From Erwinia sp039023475 (GTDB lineage: Bacteria; Pseudomonadota; Gammaproteobacteria; Enterobacterales; Enterobacteriaceae): a stretch of DNA of 64,000 bases. The stretch's first letter is position 1. Each line of letters opens with the position of its first letter. The stretch spans positions 372,001 to 436,000 of the forward strand of contig NZ_JBCHVB010000002.1 of assembly GCF_039023475.1 (NCBI RefSeq), written 5' to 3'. The translations under genes and the position numbers were made by a program. Of the stretch, positions 27,761 to 36,646 are shown one piece after another. The notes below the pieces were generated by a model, which worked only from the letters and a program-made list of their open reading frames with translations, was not told the origin of the DNA and ran no database searches.

Positions 27761-28456
27761 ACCCAGCAGGGAACCCGGCTCGTTCAGCACATAGCGGCCA
27801 GCGGTGACGCTGACGGCGGGCGGCACGCGGCGCTGCACAAATTCGTTATAGCCCGGCTGTAGCTGTTTCCAGAAGCTGGCGTAGACCGAATTGCGGTGAC
27901 GTTGCAGATTACTGTCGGTCATCCTGAATGGATAGATGCTTACCCCGACGCGCGACTGGCCGTTACGCAGCGCGGCTTCCACGTAATTGTAGATATCTTC
28001 GATATAGGTATCCGTCATGGCATAGCAGCCCACGGAGACGCAGCTACCGTGGATCATCAGGTATTTCCCCTCATAACCCTGCTGGCGATCGAATTCGTTC
28101 GGGAAGCCGACGTTAATTGCCCGGTAAAACCGGCTGTCCGGCTTCAGCTGGGAAAGCCCCACACTGTAAAACCCTTCAGGACTTTTAAAGTCGCCCTGGC
28201 GACGCTTCGGGCCTAATCCCCCGGAAAAATTACAGATCCGGTAGCTGTCGAGCAGGCGGTACTCATTGCCGATTTTGCCATAAAGCTCAAGCGTACGTTC
28301 TTCTTTAAATATCTGAATATACACAGGGGTGCCGAGTAACTGCTTCTTTAACTCTTTGCTTACCGGTGCCAGCGGGGTGACCGGGTAGGTGGGGACGCTG
28401 GCGAAGACGACGGCTGGCAGTAAAAACATCGCAAACAGCAGTGCGATTTTGCCCAT
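27722..28456 (-). CDS. yafK: YafK, L,D-transpeptidase-fold protein (DpaA/LdtF type)
   Basis: A 244-residue periplasmic protein with a signal peptide (to about FAS, residue 20) and a YkuD-type catalytic domain. The catalytic histidine and cysteine are H136 (MIHGSCVS) and C144 (SVGCYAMTD). In E. coli this protein detaches Braun lipoprotein from peptidoglycan and is known as DpaA/LdtF. The length is as expected. It converges with yafJ with a 39-base overlap. In E. coli several genes separate yafK and dinB; here they are adjacent and divergent. Confidence 0.93.
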   Translation of the reverse strand: MGKIALLFAMFLLPAVVFASVPTYPVTPLAPVSKELKKQLLGTPVYIQIFKEERTLELYGKIGNEYRLLDSYRICNFSGGLGPKRRQGDFKSPEGFYSVGLSQLKPDSRFYRAINVGFPNEFDRQQGYEGKYLMIHGSCVSVGCYAMTDTYIEDIYNYVEAALRNGQSRVGVSIYPFRMTDSNLQRHRNSVYASFWKQLQPGYNEFVQRRVPPAVSVTAGRYVLNEPGSLLGSTGSALALTEAK

Positions 28457-28663
28457 TCTGGTTCCCTATAAAAAGCGGGGTGGATGCGGTGCCGGGGGAG
28501 GCGTTAACTGACAATATCGGAACATTCCGCTATCGGTGCGTCACATTAGCATTGTCTGTTTTTTTATCAAGTGAGCGGAGACGAAAATCCGTAAGAAAAT
28601 CGGTAAAACCCTCTGCCGCTGCGCTTTGCCGCGCGATCGCCATATTGATATCGGCCAGGTTGC

Positions 28664-28679
28664 CTGTATACTTATCCAG
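28664..28679. promoter_or_regulatory. LexA (SOS) box upstream of dinB
   Basis: CTGTATACTTATCCAG matches the SOS pattern CTGT-N8-CCAG and is very close to the known E. coli dinB box. It ends 17 bases before the dinB start, so LexA repression is expected. Confidence 0.85.
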
Positions 28680-28696
28680 TGCTGCCGGAGGGGGAT

Positions 28697-29752
28697 ATGC
28701 GTAAGATCATACATGTTGATATGGACTGCTTTTTCGCGGCGGTGGAAATGCGCGATAACCCGAGCCTGCGTAATATCCCCATCGCGATTGGCGGCAGCCA
28801 CCTGAAACGAGGCGTTATCAGTACCGCCAACTACCCCGCGCGGAAATTTGGCGTGCACAGCGCCATGTCGACCGCGATGGCGCTAAAGCTTTGCCCGCAT
28901 CTGAAAGTGATCCCCGGCCGCTTTGACGCTTATAAAGAGGCGAGCGCCCATATCCGCGAAATATTCTCCCGCTATACCTCCCTGATTGAGCCGCTCTCGC
29001 TGGATGAAGCCTATCTGGACGTTTCAGACAGCCCACACTGCCAGGGCTCGGCGACGCTGATTGCGCGGGAGATCCGCCAGACCATCGCCAGAGAGCTGAA
29101 CCTCACCGCCTCGGCAGGCATCGCGCCGATTAAATTTGTCGCCAAAATCGCCTCAGACCTGAATAAACCGGACGGCCAGTACGTGATCACGCCGGCGGAA
29201 CTTTCCTCTTTTCTGCTGACGCTGCCGCTGGCGAAGATCCCCGGCGTAGGGAAGGTGACGGCAAAGAAGCTGGAGGAGATGGGGCTGCAAACCTGTGGCG
29301 ACGTGCAGAAAACCGATCTGGCTGCGCTCCTGAAGCGCTTCGGTAAGTTTGGTCGCGTGCTCTGGGAGCGCTGTAACGGCGTTGATGAGCGGGAGGTGAT
29401 TACGGAGCGCCTGCGTAAATCCCTCGGCGTGGAGCGGACGCTCTCTGAGGATATTCACAGCTGGGAAGCCTGCCTGGAGATTATCGACTATCTCTATGAG
29501 GAGCTGGAGCGGCGCCTGATCAAAATCAAGCCTGACCGGCTGATTGCCCGGCAGGGCGTAAAGCTGAAGTTTGATGACTTTCAGCAGACGACGCAGGAGC
29601 ACGTCTGGCCCGAACTGAACAAGGAAGACATGATCGCAGTGGCGAAAAAAACCTGGGACGAGCGCCGCGGCAGCCGGGGAGTCAGGCTGGTGGGCCTGCA
29701 CGTCACGCTGCTGAATCCACAGCTGGAACGACAGCTGCTGCTGGGACTCTAA
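28697..29752 (+). CDS. dinB: DNA polymerase IV
   Basis: Y-family translesion polymerase induced by DNA damage. The 351 residues starting MRKIIHVDMDCFFAAVE equal the E. coli length; GGAGGGGG lies just upstream. Catalytic carboxylates are in VDMDCFFA and LSLDEAYLDV. The thumb HhH region (IPGVGKVTAKKLEEMG) and little-finger domain follow, ending in QLLLGL, a C-terminal clamp-binding type motif. It is controlled by the adjacent LexA box. The E. coli toxin-antitoxin genes next to dinB are absent. Confidence 0.96.
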   Translation: MRKIIHVDMDCFFAAVEMRDNPSLRNIPIAIGGSHLKRGVISTANYPARKFGVHSAMSTAMALKLCPHLKVIPGRFDAYKEASAHIREIFSRYTSLIEPLSLDEAYLDVSDSPHCQGSATLIAREIRQTIARELNLTASAGIAPIKFVAKIASDLNKPDGQYVITPAELSSFLLTLPLAKIPGVGKVTAKKLEEMGLQTCGDVQKTDLAALLKRFGKFGRVLWERCNGVDEREVITERLRKSLGVERTLSEDIHSWEACLEIIDYLYEELERRLIKIKPDRLIARQGVKLKFDDFQQTTQEHVWPELNKEDMIAVAKKTWDERRGSRGVRLVGLHVTLLNPQLERQLLLGL

Positions 29753-29945
29753 GCCTGAGCGGATGAACCCGCGGCTTATCTGGCTTTTCTCTGCCTGAAA
29801 GGGCGTTTTGATTGGGAGAGGGTGCGGTTACTACGGGTTGCTTGCCCGAAGCCGCCGCTGGGGGGCTCAGCGTCTTACTGCTTTGATAAGACGGGGATAA
29901 TGGCCATCCGCAGCCGTTCAGGGCAGCGGATGGCCAGCCGGCAGA

Positions 29946-31403
29946 TTACTTCGCCGGAATCGCCTTCAGCACGGCGGTCAGCAGCTGCCAGTAAAGGCCA
30001 ACGCTTGCAATATGCACCTGCTCATCCGGTGAATGCGGGCCGGTGATGGTGGGACCGATCGAAACCATATCCATATCTGGGTAAGGCTTCTTGAACAGGC
30101 CACACTCCAGTCCGGCGTGGATCACCTGGATGTTCGGCGTTTTACCAAACAGTTTCTCGTAGGTTTCACCAACCAGCGCCATAACCGGTGAGGTCGCGTC
30201 CGGCTGCCAGCCAGGGTAGTCGCCTTTGGCCAGCGAACGGGCGCCCGCCAGATCGCTCAGCGCGGTCAGCATTTCAACCACGTACGCTTTGCCGCTGTCA
30301 ATCAGCGAGCGGACCAGGCTGTTGATCACGGCTTCATCTTCTTTCAGCTTCACCACGCCGACGTTCAGCGAGGTTTCCACCACGCCTTTCATCACGTCGG
30401 AATTGCGGATAACGCCGTTCGGCGTGCTGTTGAGCAGCGCGATAAAGGCATCGCGGCTTTCTGCCGTCAGCGCCTGGCCGCCAGCCGCCACGTTCTCAAT
30501 TACCACGTTAACGTTCTTCTCTTTCAGGCTCAGCTCGTTTTTCAGCGTTTCCAGATAGCCCAGCGCCAGGCTTTTCAGCTGGTCCAGCTTATCCGCCGGT
30601 ACGGCCAGCGTGGCGATGGCTTCGCGCGGGATGGCGTTACGCAGCGTACCGCCGGTGAAATCCACCAGGCGCAGATCCAGCGCTTTCGCGTGAGCAAACA
30701 GGAAGCGCGCCAGCAGCTTGTTGGCGTTGCCCAGACCGACGTGGATATCGCAGCCTGAGTGTCCGCCTTTCAGGCCTTTCAGGATCAGCTGGATAGGCTC
30801 ATAGCCTGCGGGAACCGCTTCGCGGCTGACCGGCAGCGTGGCGGTAAAGTCGATACCGCCCGCACAGCCCATATAGACCTCACCTTCTTCTTCAGAGTCG
30901 GTGTTGATCAGGATATCAGCCTGTAACCAGCCAGGCTGGAGGCCAAATGCGCCGACCATGCCGGTCTCTTCGGTCATCGTCAGCAGCACTTCCAGCGGGC
31001 CGTGTTCGACGCGGCTGTCAGCCAGCACGGCCAGCGCCGAAGAGAGGCCGATGCCGTTATCGGCGCCCAGCGTGGTGCCGCGCGCTTTCACCCACTCGCC
31101 GTCAACCCAGGGCTGGATCGGATCTTTAGTGAAATCGTGTACCGTATCGTTGTTTTTCTGCGGCACCATATCCAGGTGCGCCTGCAGCGCGACCGGCTTC
31201 AGGTTTTCCAGGCCAGGCGTGGCCGGTTTGCGGATCAGAATATTGCCCACTTCATCGCGGTCGGTCCAGAAACCCTGCTCCTTCGCCCAGGACAGAATAT
31301 ACTGTGCCAGTTCTTCTTCATGATATGAGGGATGAGGAATAGAGCAGACTTTGGCAAAAATATCCCACAATGGCTGTGGTGACAGTTGAGATAATTCAGA
31401 CAC
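29946..31403 (-). CDS. pepD: Aminoacyl-histidine dipeptidase (peptidase D)
   Basis: Cytosolic M20 metallopeptidase that cleaves dipeptides such as carnosine. The 485 residues match E. coli PepD. Zinc-ligand regions are readable: QAHLDMVPQ, LGADNGIGL and MTEETGMVG. The inserted lid domain lies in the middle. It is divergent from gpt as in E. coli, with about 260 bases of shared upstream region. Confidence 0.96.
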   Translation of the reverse strand: MSELSQLSPQPLWDIFAKVCSIPHPSYHEEELAQYILSWAKEQGFWTDRDEVGNILIRKPATPGLENLKPVALQAHLDMVPQKNNDTVHDFTKDPIQPWVDGEWVKARGTTLGADNGIGLSSALAVLADSRVEHGPLEVLLTMTEETGMVGAFGLQPGWLQADILINTDSEEEGEVYMGCAGGIDFTATLPVSREAVPAGYEPIQLILKGLKGGHSGCDIHVGLGNANKLLARFLFAHAKALDLRLVDFTGGTLRNAIPREAIATLAVPADKLDQLKSLALGYLETLKNELSLKEKNVNVVIENVAAGGQALTAESRDAFIALLNSTPNGVIRNSDVMKGVVETSLNVGVVKLKEDEAVINSLVRSLIDSGKAYVVEMLTALSDLAGARSLAKGDYPGWQPDATSPVMALVGETYEKLFGKTPNIQVIHAGLECGLFKKPYPDMDMVSIGPTITGPHSPDEQVHIASVGLYWQLLTAVLKAIPAK

Positions 31404-31663
31404 GATAAATCTCCTGTGTCATCACCATCAGCCGGCGGAGCCACCGATGGCGAGCATGATTAGCGGTTGCATAACTCCCGTCAGGGGATCTGACGTGATG
31501 GGCAAAGAATATCATTCTTCCGCGGCGGATGCTTACTCCGCCTCAGCAAAAAAGCGGCCGTGGGCCGATCGGTGCTGGTTTTTAGCGCCTCAGATCTCTA
31601 TAATTCCGCGCAACCTCTCCCATAGTACATTTTTAAGCCAACACCATTGGTCGGGACACCTTT

Positions 31664-32122
31664 ATGAGCGAAAAATACGTCGTCACCTGGGACATGCTAC
31701 AGATTCATGCCCGTAAACTGGCTCAACGCCTGCTTCCTGTTGAGCAGTGGCAAGGCATTATCGCGGTCAGCCGCGGTGGTCTGGTTCCTGCTTCCCTGCT
31801 GGCCCGCGAGCTTGGCATCCGTCATGTGGATACCGTCTGCATCTCCAGCTATGACCACGACAATCAGCGCGAGATGAAAATCCTCAAGCGCGCAGAAGGC
31901 GACGGTGAAGGCTTTATCGTCATTGACGACCTGGTGGATACCGGCGGCACCGCGCAGGCGATCCGCGAGATGTATCCGAAGGCGCACTTCGTCACCATTT
32001 TTGCCAAACCGGCTGGACGCCCGCTGGTGGACGATTATGTGGTGGATATTCCGCAAAATACCTGGATCGAACAGCCGTGGGATATGGGCGTGGTTTATAT
32101 TCCGCCTATCGTTAAAAGCTGA
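31664..32122 (+). CDS. gpt: Xanthine(-guanine) phosphoribosyltransferase
   Basis: Purine salvage enzyme that converts guanine, xanthine and, less well, hypoxanthine to nucleotides with PRPP. The 152 residues equal the E. coli length. The PRPP-binding motif FIVIDDLVDTGGTA is at about 84-97. Divergent from pepD. An intrinsic terminator follows. Confidence 0.97.
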   Translation: MSEKYVVTWDMLQIHARKLAQRLLPVEQWQGIIAVSRGGLVPASLLARELGIRHVDTVCISSYDHDNQREMKILKRAEGDGEGFIVIDDLVDTGGTAQAIREMYPKAHFVTIFAKPAGRPLVDDYVVDIPQNTWIEQPWDMGVVYIPPIVKS

Positions 32123-32138
32123 TTGACCCTGGTCAAAG

Positions 32139-32171
32139 CAACGCCCGGTTCTGCCGGGCGTTGTCGTTTTT
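32139..32171 (+). terminator. Intrinsic terminator after gpt
   Basis: CAACGCCCGG pairs with CCGGGCGTTG over a 5-base loop, followed by TCGTTTTT, 16 bases after the gpt stop. Confidence 0.88.
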
Positions 32172-32241
32172 ACGGTTAGCGCCACCGCCGGGGCTAAGGT
32201 AGACTAGCCTGACGCCCTGTACGCTGGAGGAGTGTCGCGCA

Positions 32242-33489
32242 ATGTCACCGAAAAACCTGAGCGAAGAGCTGTTTAAACCTCGCTTCAAGCACCCTGAAAC
32301 CTCATCGTTAATCCGTCGTCTTCATCACCATAAGCCCCTGCCGGTGCATTCTGCGCTGGAAGGCGAGAGCCACGCGGGCTGGTATCGCATGATTAACCGC
32401 GTTCTCTGGACGTGGCGGGGGCTGTCGCCGGTGGAAATCAGCGAAGTTCTGGCGCGCATCGCGGTCAGCCAGGTCGAACACACCGATGAGCGCCTGCTGG
32501 ATACGGTGATTGGCTATCGCGGCGGCAACTGGATTTATGAGTGGTCAAAGCAGGCGGCGCTCTGGCAGCAGAAGGCGAGCGAGGCCACAGACGATGAAGC
32601 GGCAGGCCAGTGCTGGCTGCATGCGGCGAACCTGTACGGCGTGGCGGGCTATCCCCACCTGAAAGGGGATGAGCTGGCGGAGCAGGCGCAGCTGCTGGCC
32701 AACCGCGCCTATGAAGAGGCCACCTCACGCCTGACGGGAGAACTGCGGGAAATTGAGTTTGCCATTCCGGGCGGCAGCCCGATTTTCGGCTTCCTGCATA
32801 TGCCCGCCCAGGTCAGCGCGCCTTATCCGACGGTACTGATTTGCGGCAGTCTGGATACGCTACAGACCGATCACTATCGCCTGTTCCATGACTATCTTGC
32901 GCCGCGCGGCATTGCGATGCTGACCATCGATATGCCTTCCGTTGGCTTCTCCTCTAAGTGGAAGCTGACGCAGGAGACAAGCTTTTTACATCAGCAGGTG
33001 CTTAAGCAGCTGGAACATGTGCCCTGGGTTGATCATACGCGGGTCGGCGCTTTTGGTTTTCGCTTCGGCGCAAACGTGGCCGTCAGGCTGGCCTATCTTG
33101 AGTCGCACCGGCTGCGCGCCGTAGCCTGCCTTGGGCCGGTGGTGCACAATCTCCTGTGTGAAGAGAAAATCCAGGACCGCATCCCTGAAATGTATATGGA
33201 CGTCCTCGCCAGCCGCCTCGGCATGGCCTCCGCCTCGGATATGTCGCTGCGAACCGAGCTGAGCCGTTATTCCCTGAAAACGCAGGGCCTGCTGGGGCGC
33301 CGCACGCCGACGCCGCTGCTCTCTGCCTGCTGGCCTGGCGATATCTTCAGTCCGGAAGAGGAGTCGAAGCTGATTGTGAACTCTTCCGCCGACGGAAAGC
33401 TGATGCCGATCGCACTCTCACCCGCAATGCGCAACTTCGATAAAGCATTACGTGATATTGTCGACTGGTTAGCGAAGCGGTTAACGTGA
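32242..33489 (+). CDS. frsA: Fermentation-respiration switch protein FrsA
   Basis: A 415-residue alpha/beta-hydrolase-fold protein that in E. coli binds unphosphorylated enzyme IIA-Glc and shifts carbon flow between respiration and fermentation. The N-terminal helical region (1-180) precedes the hydrolase core. At the nucleophile elbow the sequence is FGFRFGANVAVR, so the usual serine is arginine. The gpt-frsA-crl-phoE order is that of E. coli. GGAGGAG precedes the ATG. Confidence 0.94.
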   Translation: MSPKNLSEELFKPRFKHPETSSLIRRLHHHKPLPVHSALEGESHAGWYRMINRVLWTWRGLSPVEISEVLARIAVSQVEHTDERLLDTVIGYRGGNWIYEWSKQAALWQQKASEATDDEAAGQCWLHAANLYGVAGYPHLKGDELAEQAQLLANRAYEEATSRLTGELREIEFAIPGGSPIFGFLHMPAQVSAPYPTVLICGSLDTLQTDHYRLFHDYLAPRGIAMLTIDMPSVGFSSKWKLTQETSFLHQQVLKQLEHVPWVDHTRVGAFGFRFGANVAVRLAYLESHRLRAVACLGPVVHNLLCEEKIQDRIPEMYMDVLASRLGMASASDMSLRTELSRYSLKTQGLLGRRTPTPLLSACWPGDIFSPEEESKLIVNSSADGKLMPIALSPAMRNFDKALRDIVDWLAKRLT

Positions 33490-33553
33490 TGAGTTGCTAA
33501 ACTGCATACACGCATCGTTATAACCTGACTTGTTTATTAATGGAGATAAAACA

Positions 33554-33955
33554 ATGGCGTTACCGAGTGGGCATCCTAAAAGCCGCTTAATGAAGCGATT
33601 TGGTACTCTTGGCCCCTATATTCGCGAAGCGAAATGTCAAGATGAACGCTTCTTCTTCGACTGCCTGGCCGTCTGCGTCAACGTAAAGCCCGCTCCTGAA
33701 AGCCGTGAGTTTTGGGGTTGGTGGATGGAGCTTGAAGCACAGAGCGATCACTTCACTTACGAATACCATTTCGGCCTGTTCGACAAGGAAGGTCACTGGA
33801 AGCCGACGACCGTCAAAGGCAAAGAGAATAACGAGCGGCTGGAAGAGACGTTGCGTAATTTTCACGTCCGGCTGAAAGCGCTGCTGGCGGAGATGGAGCT
33901 GGATCTCAAACCGGCTGCCGATTTTGCCGATGAGCCGGTTAAACTGACTGCCTGA
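33554..33955 (+). CDS. crl: Sigma factor-binding protein Crl
   Basis: A 133-residue protein that binds RpoS and favours its holoenzyme, supporting stationary-phase genes and surface structures. The start MALPSGHPKSRLMKRFGTLG corresponds to E. coli Crl, and the length is the same. GGAGAT lies upstream; an in-frame TTG-type extension is rejected. The core FFFDCLAVCVNVKPAP and EFWGWWMELEAQ is intact. It is followed by an intrinsic terminator and then convergent phoE. Confidence 0.96.
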   Translation: MALPSGHPKSRLMKRFGTLGPYIREAKCQDERFFFDCLAVCVNVKPAPESREFWGWWMELEAQSDHFTYEYHFGLFDKEGHWKPTTVKGKENNERLEETLRNFHVRLKALLAEMELDLKPAADFADEPVKLTA

Positions 33956-34122
33956 CAGGACGTAGTCTTGAGGTTGTTCACAACGTGCTGGCTCAGGGAA
34001 AAGGGCCTGCTCGTAAAGACGCAAAAAGCATCCTCCCTGATAGGCCGTCCCGCGCCGTTCATGGCTCGGGACGCTTTACTCCCAGTCCCTGTTCCCTTCG
34101 CTTTACATTAGTCTGCGGTTTG

Positions 34123-34148
34123 AAGGCTGGCGACTGCCAGCCTTTTTT
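34123..34148 (+). terminator. Intrinsic terminator between crl and phoE
   Basis: AAGGCTGGC pairs with GCCAGCCTT over a 4-base loop with a T run. It lies downstream of crl and probably ends its transcript. Confidence 0.88.
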
Positions 34149-34201
34149 AAGGATGATAACGAGACCTGGTCAAACGTCTCTGTGGCGGGAGATGGGGATT
34201 A

Positions 34202-35302
34202 TCAGAACTGGTAGGTCATACCAAGCGCAACGATATCGTCATTGTTCAGGGCAAGTTTGTTATCGTCATTCAGCAGGTTGATTTTGTAATCAACGAAGGC
34301 TGACATATTTTTATTGAAGTAGTAGGTCGCGCCCACGTCCGCAAATTTCACGATATCCGCATCGCCAACGCCGTTTTCAATATCCTTCGCCTTAGTCTGG
34401 ACGTAGGCCAGTGAAGGGCGGAAGCCATTCTCAAACTGATACTGTGCCACCAGCTCAATATTTTGCAGGCGATTCGCGTAGCCGCTGACCCGCACGTCCG
34501 TTCCCGCAACCTGCGCCGTGCCGCTGATTGGCGACATATTGCGCGTTTCAGCATAGGTGGCCGCGAGGTAGACGCCGTTACTGTCATACTTCAGGCCCGT
34601 TGCCCAGGCTTCCGCTTTATCCCCGGTACCATAAACGCTGGCACGCTGATCGATCGTGCGGTTAGAGGAAGAGATTGCGCCGTTCAGCGTCAGACCTTCC
34701 AGCAAGGTGTAGCCCAGTGAGGCGGCCATGCCGTCACCGTTAGAGCTGCTGTCCGCGCGGTCATCGTTCTCGTTTTTACCCTGATACTGCAACGCGAACT
34801 TCAGCCCATCCACCAGACCAAAGAAGTCAGAGTTGCGGTAAGTGGCCACGCCATTGGTGCGCGAGAGCATATAGTTATCGGCCTTGGTGTAACCGGTACC
34901 ACCAAATTCCGGCATCATATCGGTAAAGGCTTCCACGTCATAAATCAGGCCGTAGTTACGTCCGTAATCGATGGAGCCGTAATCACCGAACTTAAGACCG
35001 GCAAAACCCAGACGGGTTTTCGCGCCTGTTGAGCCCTGGCTCTCAGCGTTGCTGACCGGCAGATGATATTCCCACTGACCGTAGCCGGTCATCAGTTCGT
35101 TAATCTGCGTCTGGCCTTTGAAACCAATACGCACATAAGATTTGTCGCCGTCATTGCTGTCGGCGTCGCTGAGGTAGTGCATGGCTTTAACTTTGCCGTA
35201 AAAATCCAGCTTGTTGCCATCTTTATTATAAACTTCTGCGGCCTGAGCGGTGGCTGAAAGAGCCAGAGCTGCGGTGAATAGTGCCAGTGCGCTTTTCTTC
35301 AT
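34202..35302 (-). CDS. phoE: General porin at the phoE locus (OmpC/PhoE family)
   Basis: A 366-residue trimeric outer-membrane porin for small hydrophilic solutes. The signal peptide ends at AQA (residue 21), leaving AEVYNKDGNKLDFYGKV, the classical start of Enterobacterales porins. The final strand ends in phenylalanine (ALGMTYQF), the BAM recognition signal. The loop-3 region with GGTGYTKADNYMLSRTNGVA is present. The locus (crl-phoE-proBA) identifies it as phoE. I do not see a clear Pho box upstream, so phosphate control may not be conserved. Confidence 0.92.
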   Translation of the reverse strand: MKKSALALFTAALALSATAQAAEVYNKDGNKLDFYGKVKAMHYLSDADSNDGDKSYVRIGFKGQTQINELMTGYGQWEYHLPVSNAESQGSTGAKTRLGFAGLKFGDYGSIDYGRNYGLIYDVEAFTDMMPEFGGTGYTKADNYMLSRTNGVATYRNSDFFGLVDGLKFALQYQGKNENDDRADSSSNGDGMAASLGYTLLEGLTLNGAISSSNRTIDQRASVYGTGDKAEAWATGLKYDSNGVYLAATYAETRNMSPISGTAQVAGTDVRVSGYANRLQNIELVAQYQFENGFRPSLAYVQTKAKDIENGVGDADIVKFADVGATYYFNKNMSAFVDYKINLLNDDNKLALNNDDIVALGMTYQF

Positions 35303-35533
35303 TTTGCAATTAATCCCAAAAGAGTCATGTTCCGTGGACTTAAGAATCTTCTTAAGGCAGGAACGTTTTACCCTGAAAGGATGAAGGATTTATTTCAGCA
35401 AGATGCATTTCATATGAAGGGGTAACGTCCACCGGGGCCGGATGTCCGGCTTTTTCACCCGCGCCTGTTGGCTTACAGCACCACACCTGCTAAAAAGTCC
35501 TATTCGATACTTTTTACGTAACGGCAGGAAATG

Positions 35534-36637
35534 ATGAGCAGTAGCCAGACCCTGGTAGTGAAACTGGGGACCAGCGTATTAACCGGCGGATCGCGCCGGC
35601 TGAACCGGGCACATATCGTTGAGCTGGTGCGGCAGTGCGCGCAACAGCACGCCGCGGGCCACCGGATTGTTATCGTGACCTCTGGCGCGATGGCCGCCGG
35701 GCGGGAGCACCTTGGCCACCCGGAGCTGCCGCCGACCATCGCCTCAAAGCAGCTGCTGGCTGCGGTGGGACAGAGCCGGTTAATACAGCTCTGGGAGCAG
35801 CTGTTCTCCATTTACGGCATCCACATCGGCCAGATGCTGCTGACCCGCGCGGATCTGGAAGATCGCGAACGCTTTCTGAATGCCCGCGACACGCTGCGGG
35901 CGCTGCTGGATAATCATATCGTGCCGGTTATTAATGAGAATGATGCGGTGGCGACGGCGGAGATCAAAGTTGGCGATAATGACAACCTTTCGGCGCTGGC
36001 GGCGATGCTGGCCGGTGCGGATAAGCTACTGCTGCTGACCGATCAGCCGGGGCTGTTTACCGCCGATCCGCGTAACGATCCGACGGCGGAACTGATCCGT
36101 GACGTGCACGGCATTGATGATGCCCTGCGCGCCCTGGCGGGCGACAGCGTTTCCGGGCTCGGTACGGGCGGCATGGCGACTAAACTCCAGGCTGCCGATG
36201 TAGCCTGCCGGGCGGGCATTGATACCATCATTGCGGCTGGCAGCCGTCCTGACGTGATCGGCGATGTGATTGCCAGCAAGCCCGTCGGCACCCGTTTTCA
36301 CGCGCTGGAAACGCCGCTGGAGAACCGTAAGCGCTGGATCTTCGGCGCACCGCCAGCGGGTGAGGTGACCATCGATGACGGTGCGCTGTCGGCCATTCTG
36401 GAACGCGGCAGTTCGCTGCTGCCTAAAGGCATTCGCGGCATCACCGGCAACTTTTCCCGGGGCGAAGTGATCCGCATTCGTAACCTGCAGGGGCGCGATG
36501 TCGCCCATGGCGTCTGCCGCTATAACAGCGATGCCATGCGGATGATTGCCGGGCATCACTCGCAGCAAATCAGCGAAATTTTAGGGTATGAATATGGCCC
36601 GGTGGCGATCCACCGGGACGATATGATCGTCAGCTAA
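35534..36637 (+). CDS. proB: Glutamate 5-kinase
   Basis: First enzyme of proline synthesis, phosphorylating glutamate. Starting at the second ATG gives 367 residues, as in E. coli, with AGGA at a better distance than for the first ATG (35531). The amino-acid kinase domain (about 1-255, VVKLGTSVLTGG at the start) is followed by a PUA domain (about 275-355). Nine bases separate it from proA, so the two form an operon whose products act as a complex. Feedback inhibition by proline is known in the family. Confidence 0.97.
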   Translation: MSSSQTLVVKLGTSVLTGGSRRLNRAHIVELVRQCAQQHAAGHRIVIVTSGAMAAGREHLGHPELPPTIASKQLLAAVGQSRLIQLWEQLFSIYGIHIGQMLLTRADLEDRERFLNARDTLRALLDNHIVPVINENDAVATAEIKVGDNDNLSALAAMLAGADKLLLLTDQPGLFTADPRNDPTAELIRDVHGIDDALRALAGDSVSGLGTGGMATKLQAADVACRAGIDTIIAAGSRPDVIGDVIASKPVGTRFHALETPLENRKRWIFGAPPAGEVTIDDGALSAILERGSSLLPKGIRGITGNFSRGEVIRIRNLQGRDVAHGVCRYNSDAMRMIAGHHSQQISEILGYEYGPVAIHRDDMIVS

Positions 36638-36646
36638 GGAGCGGAC

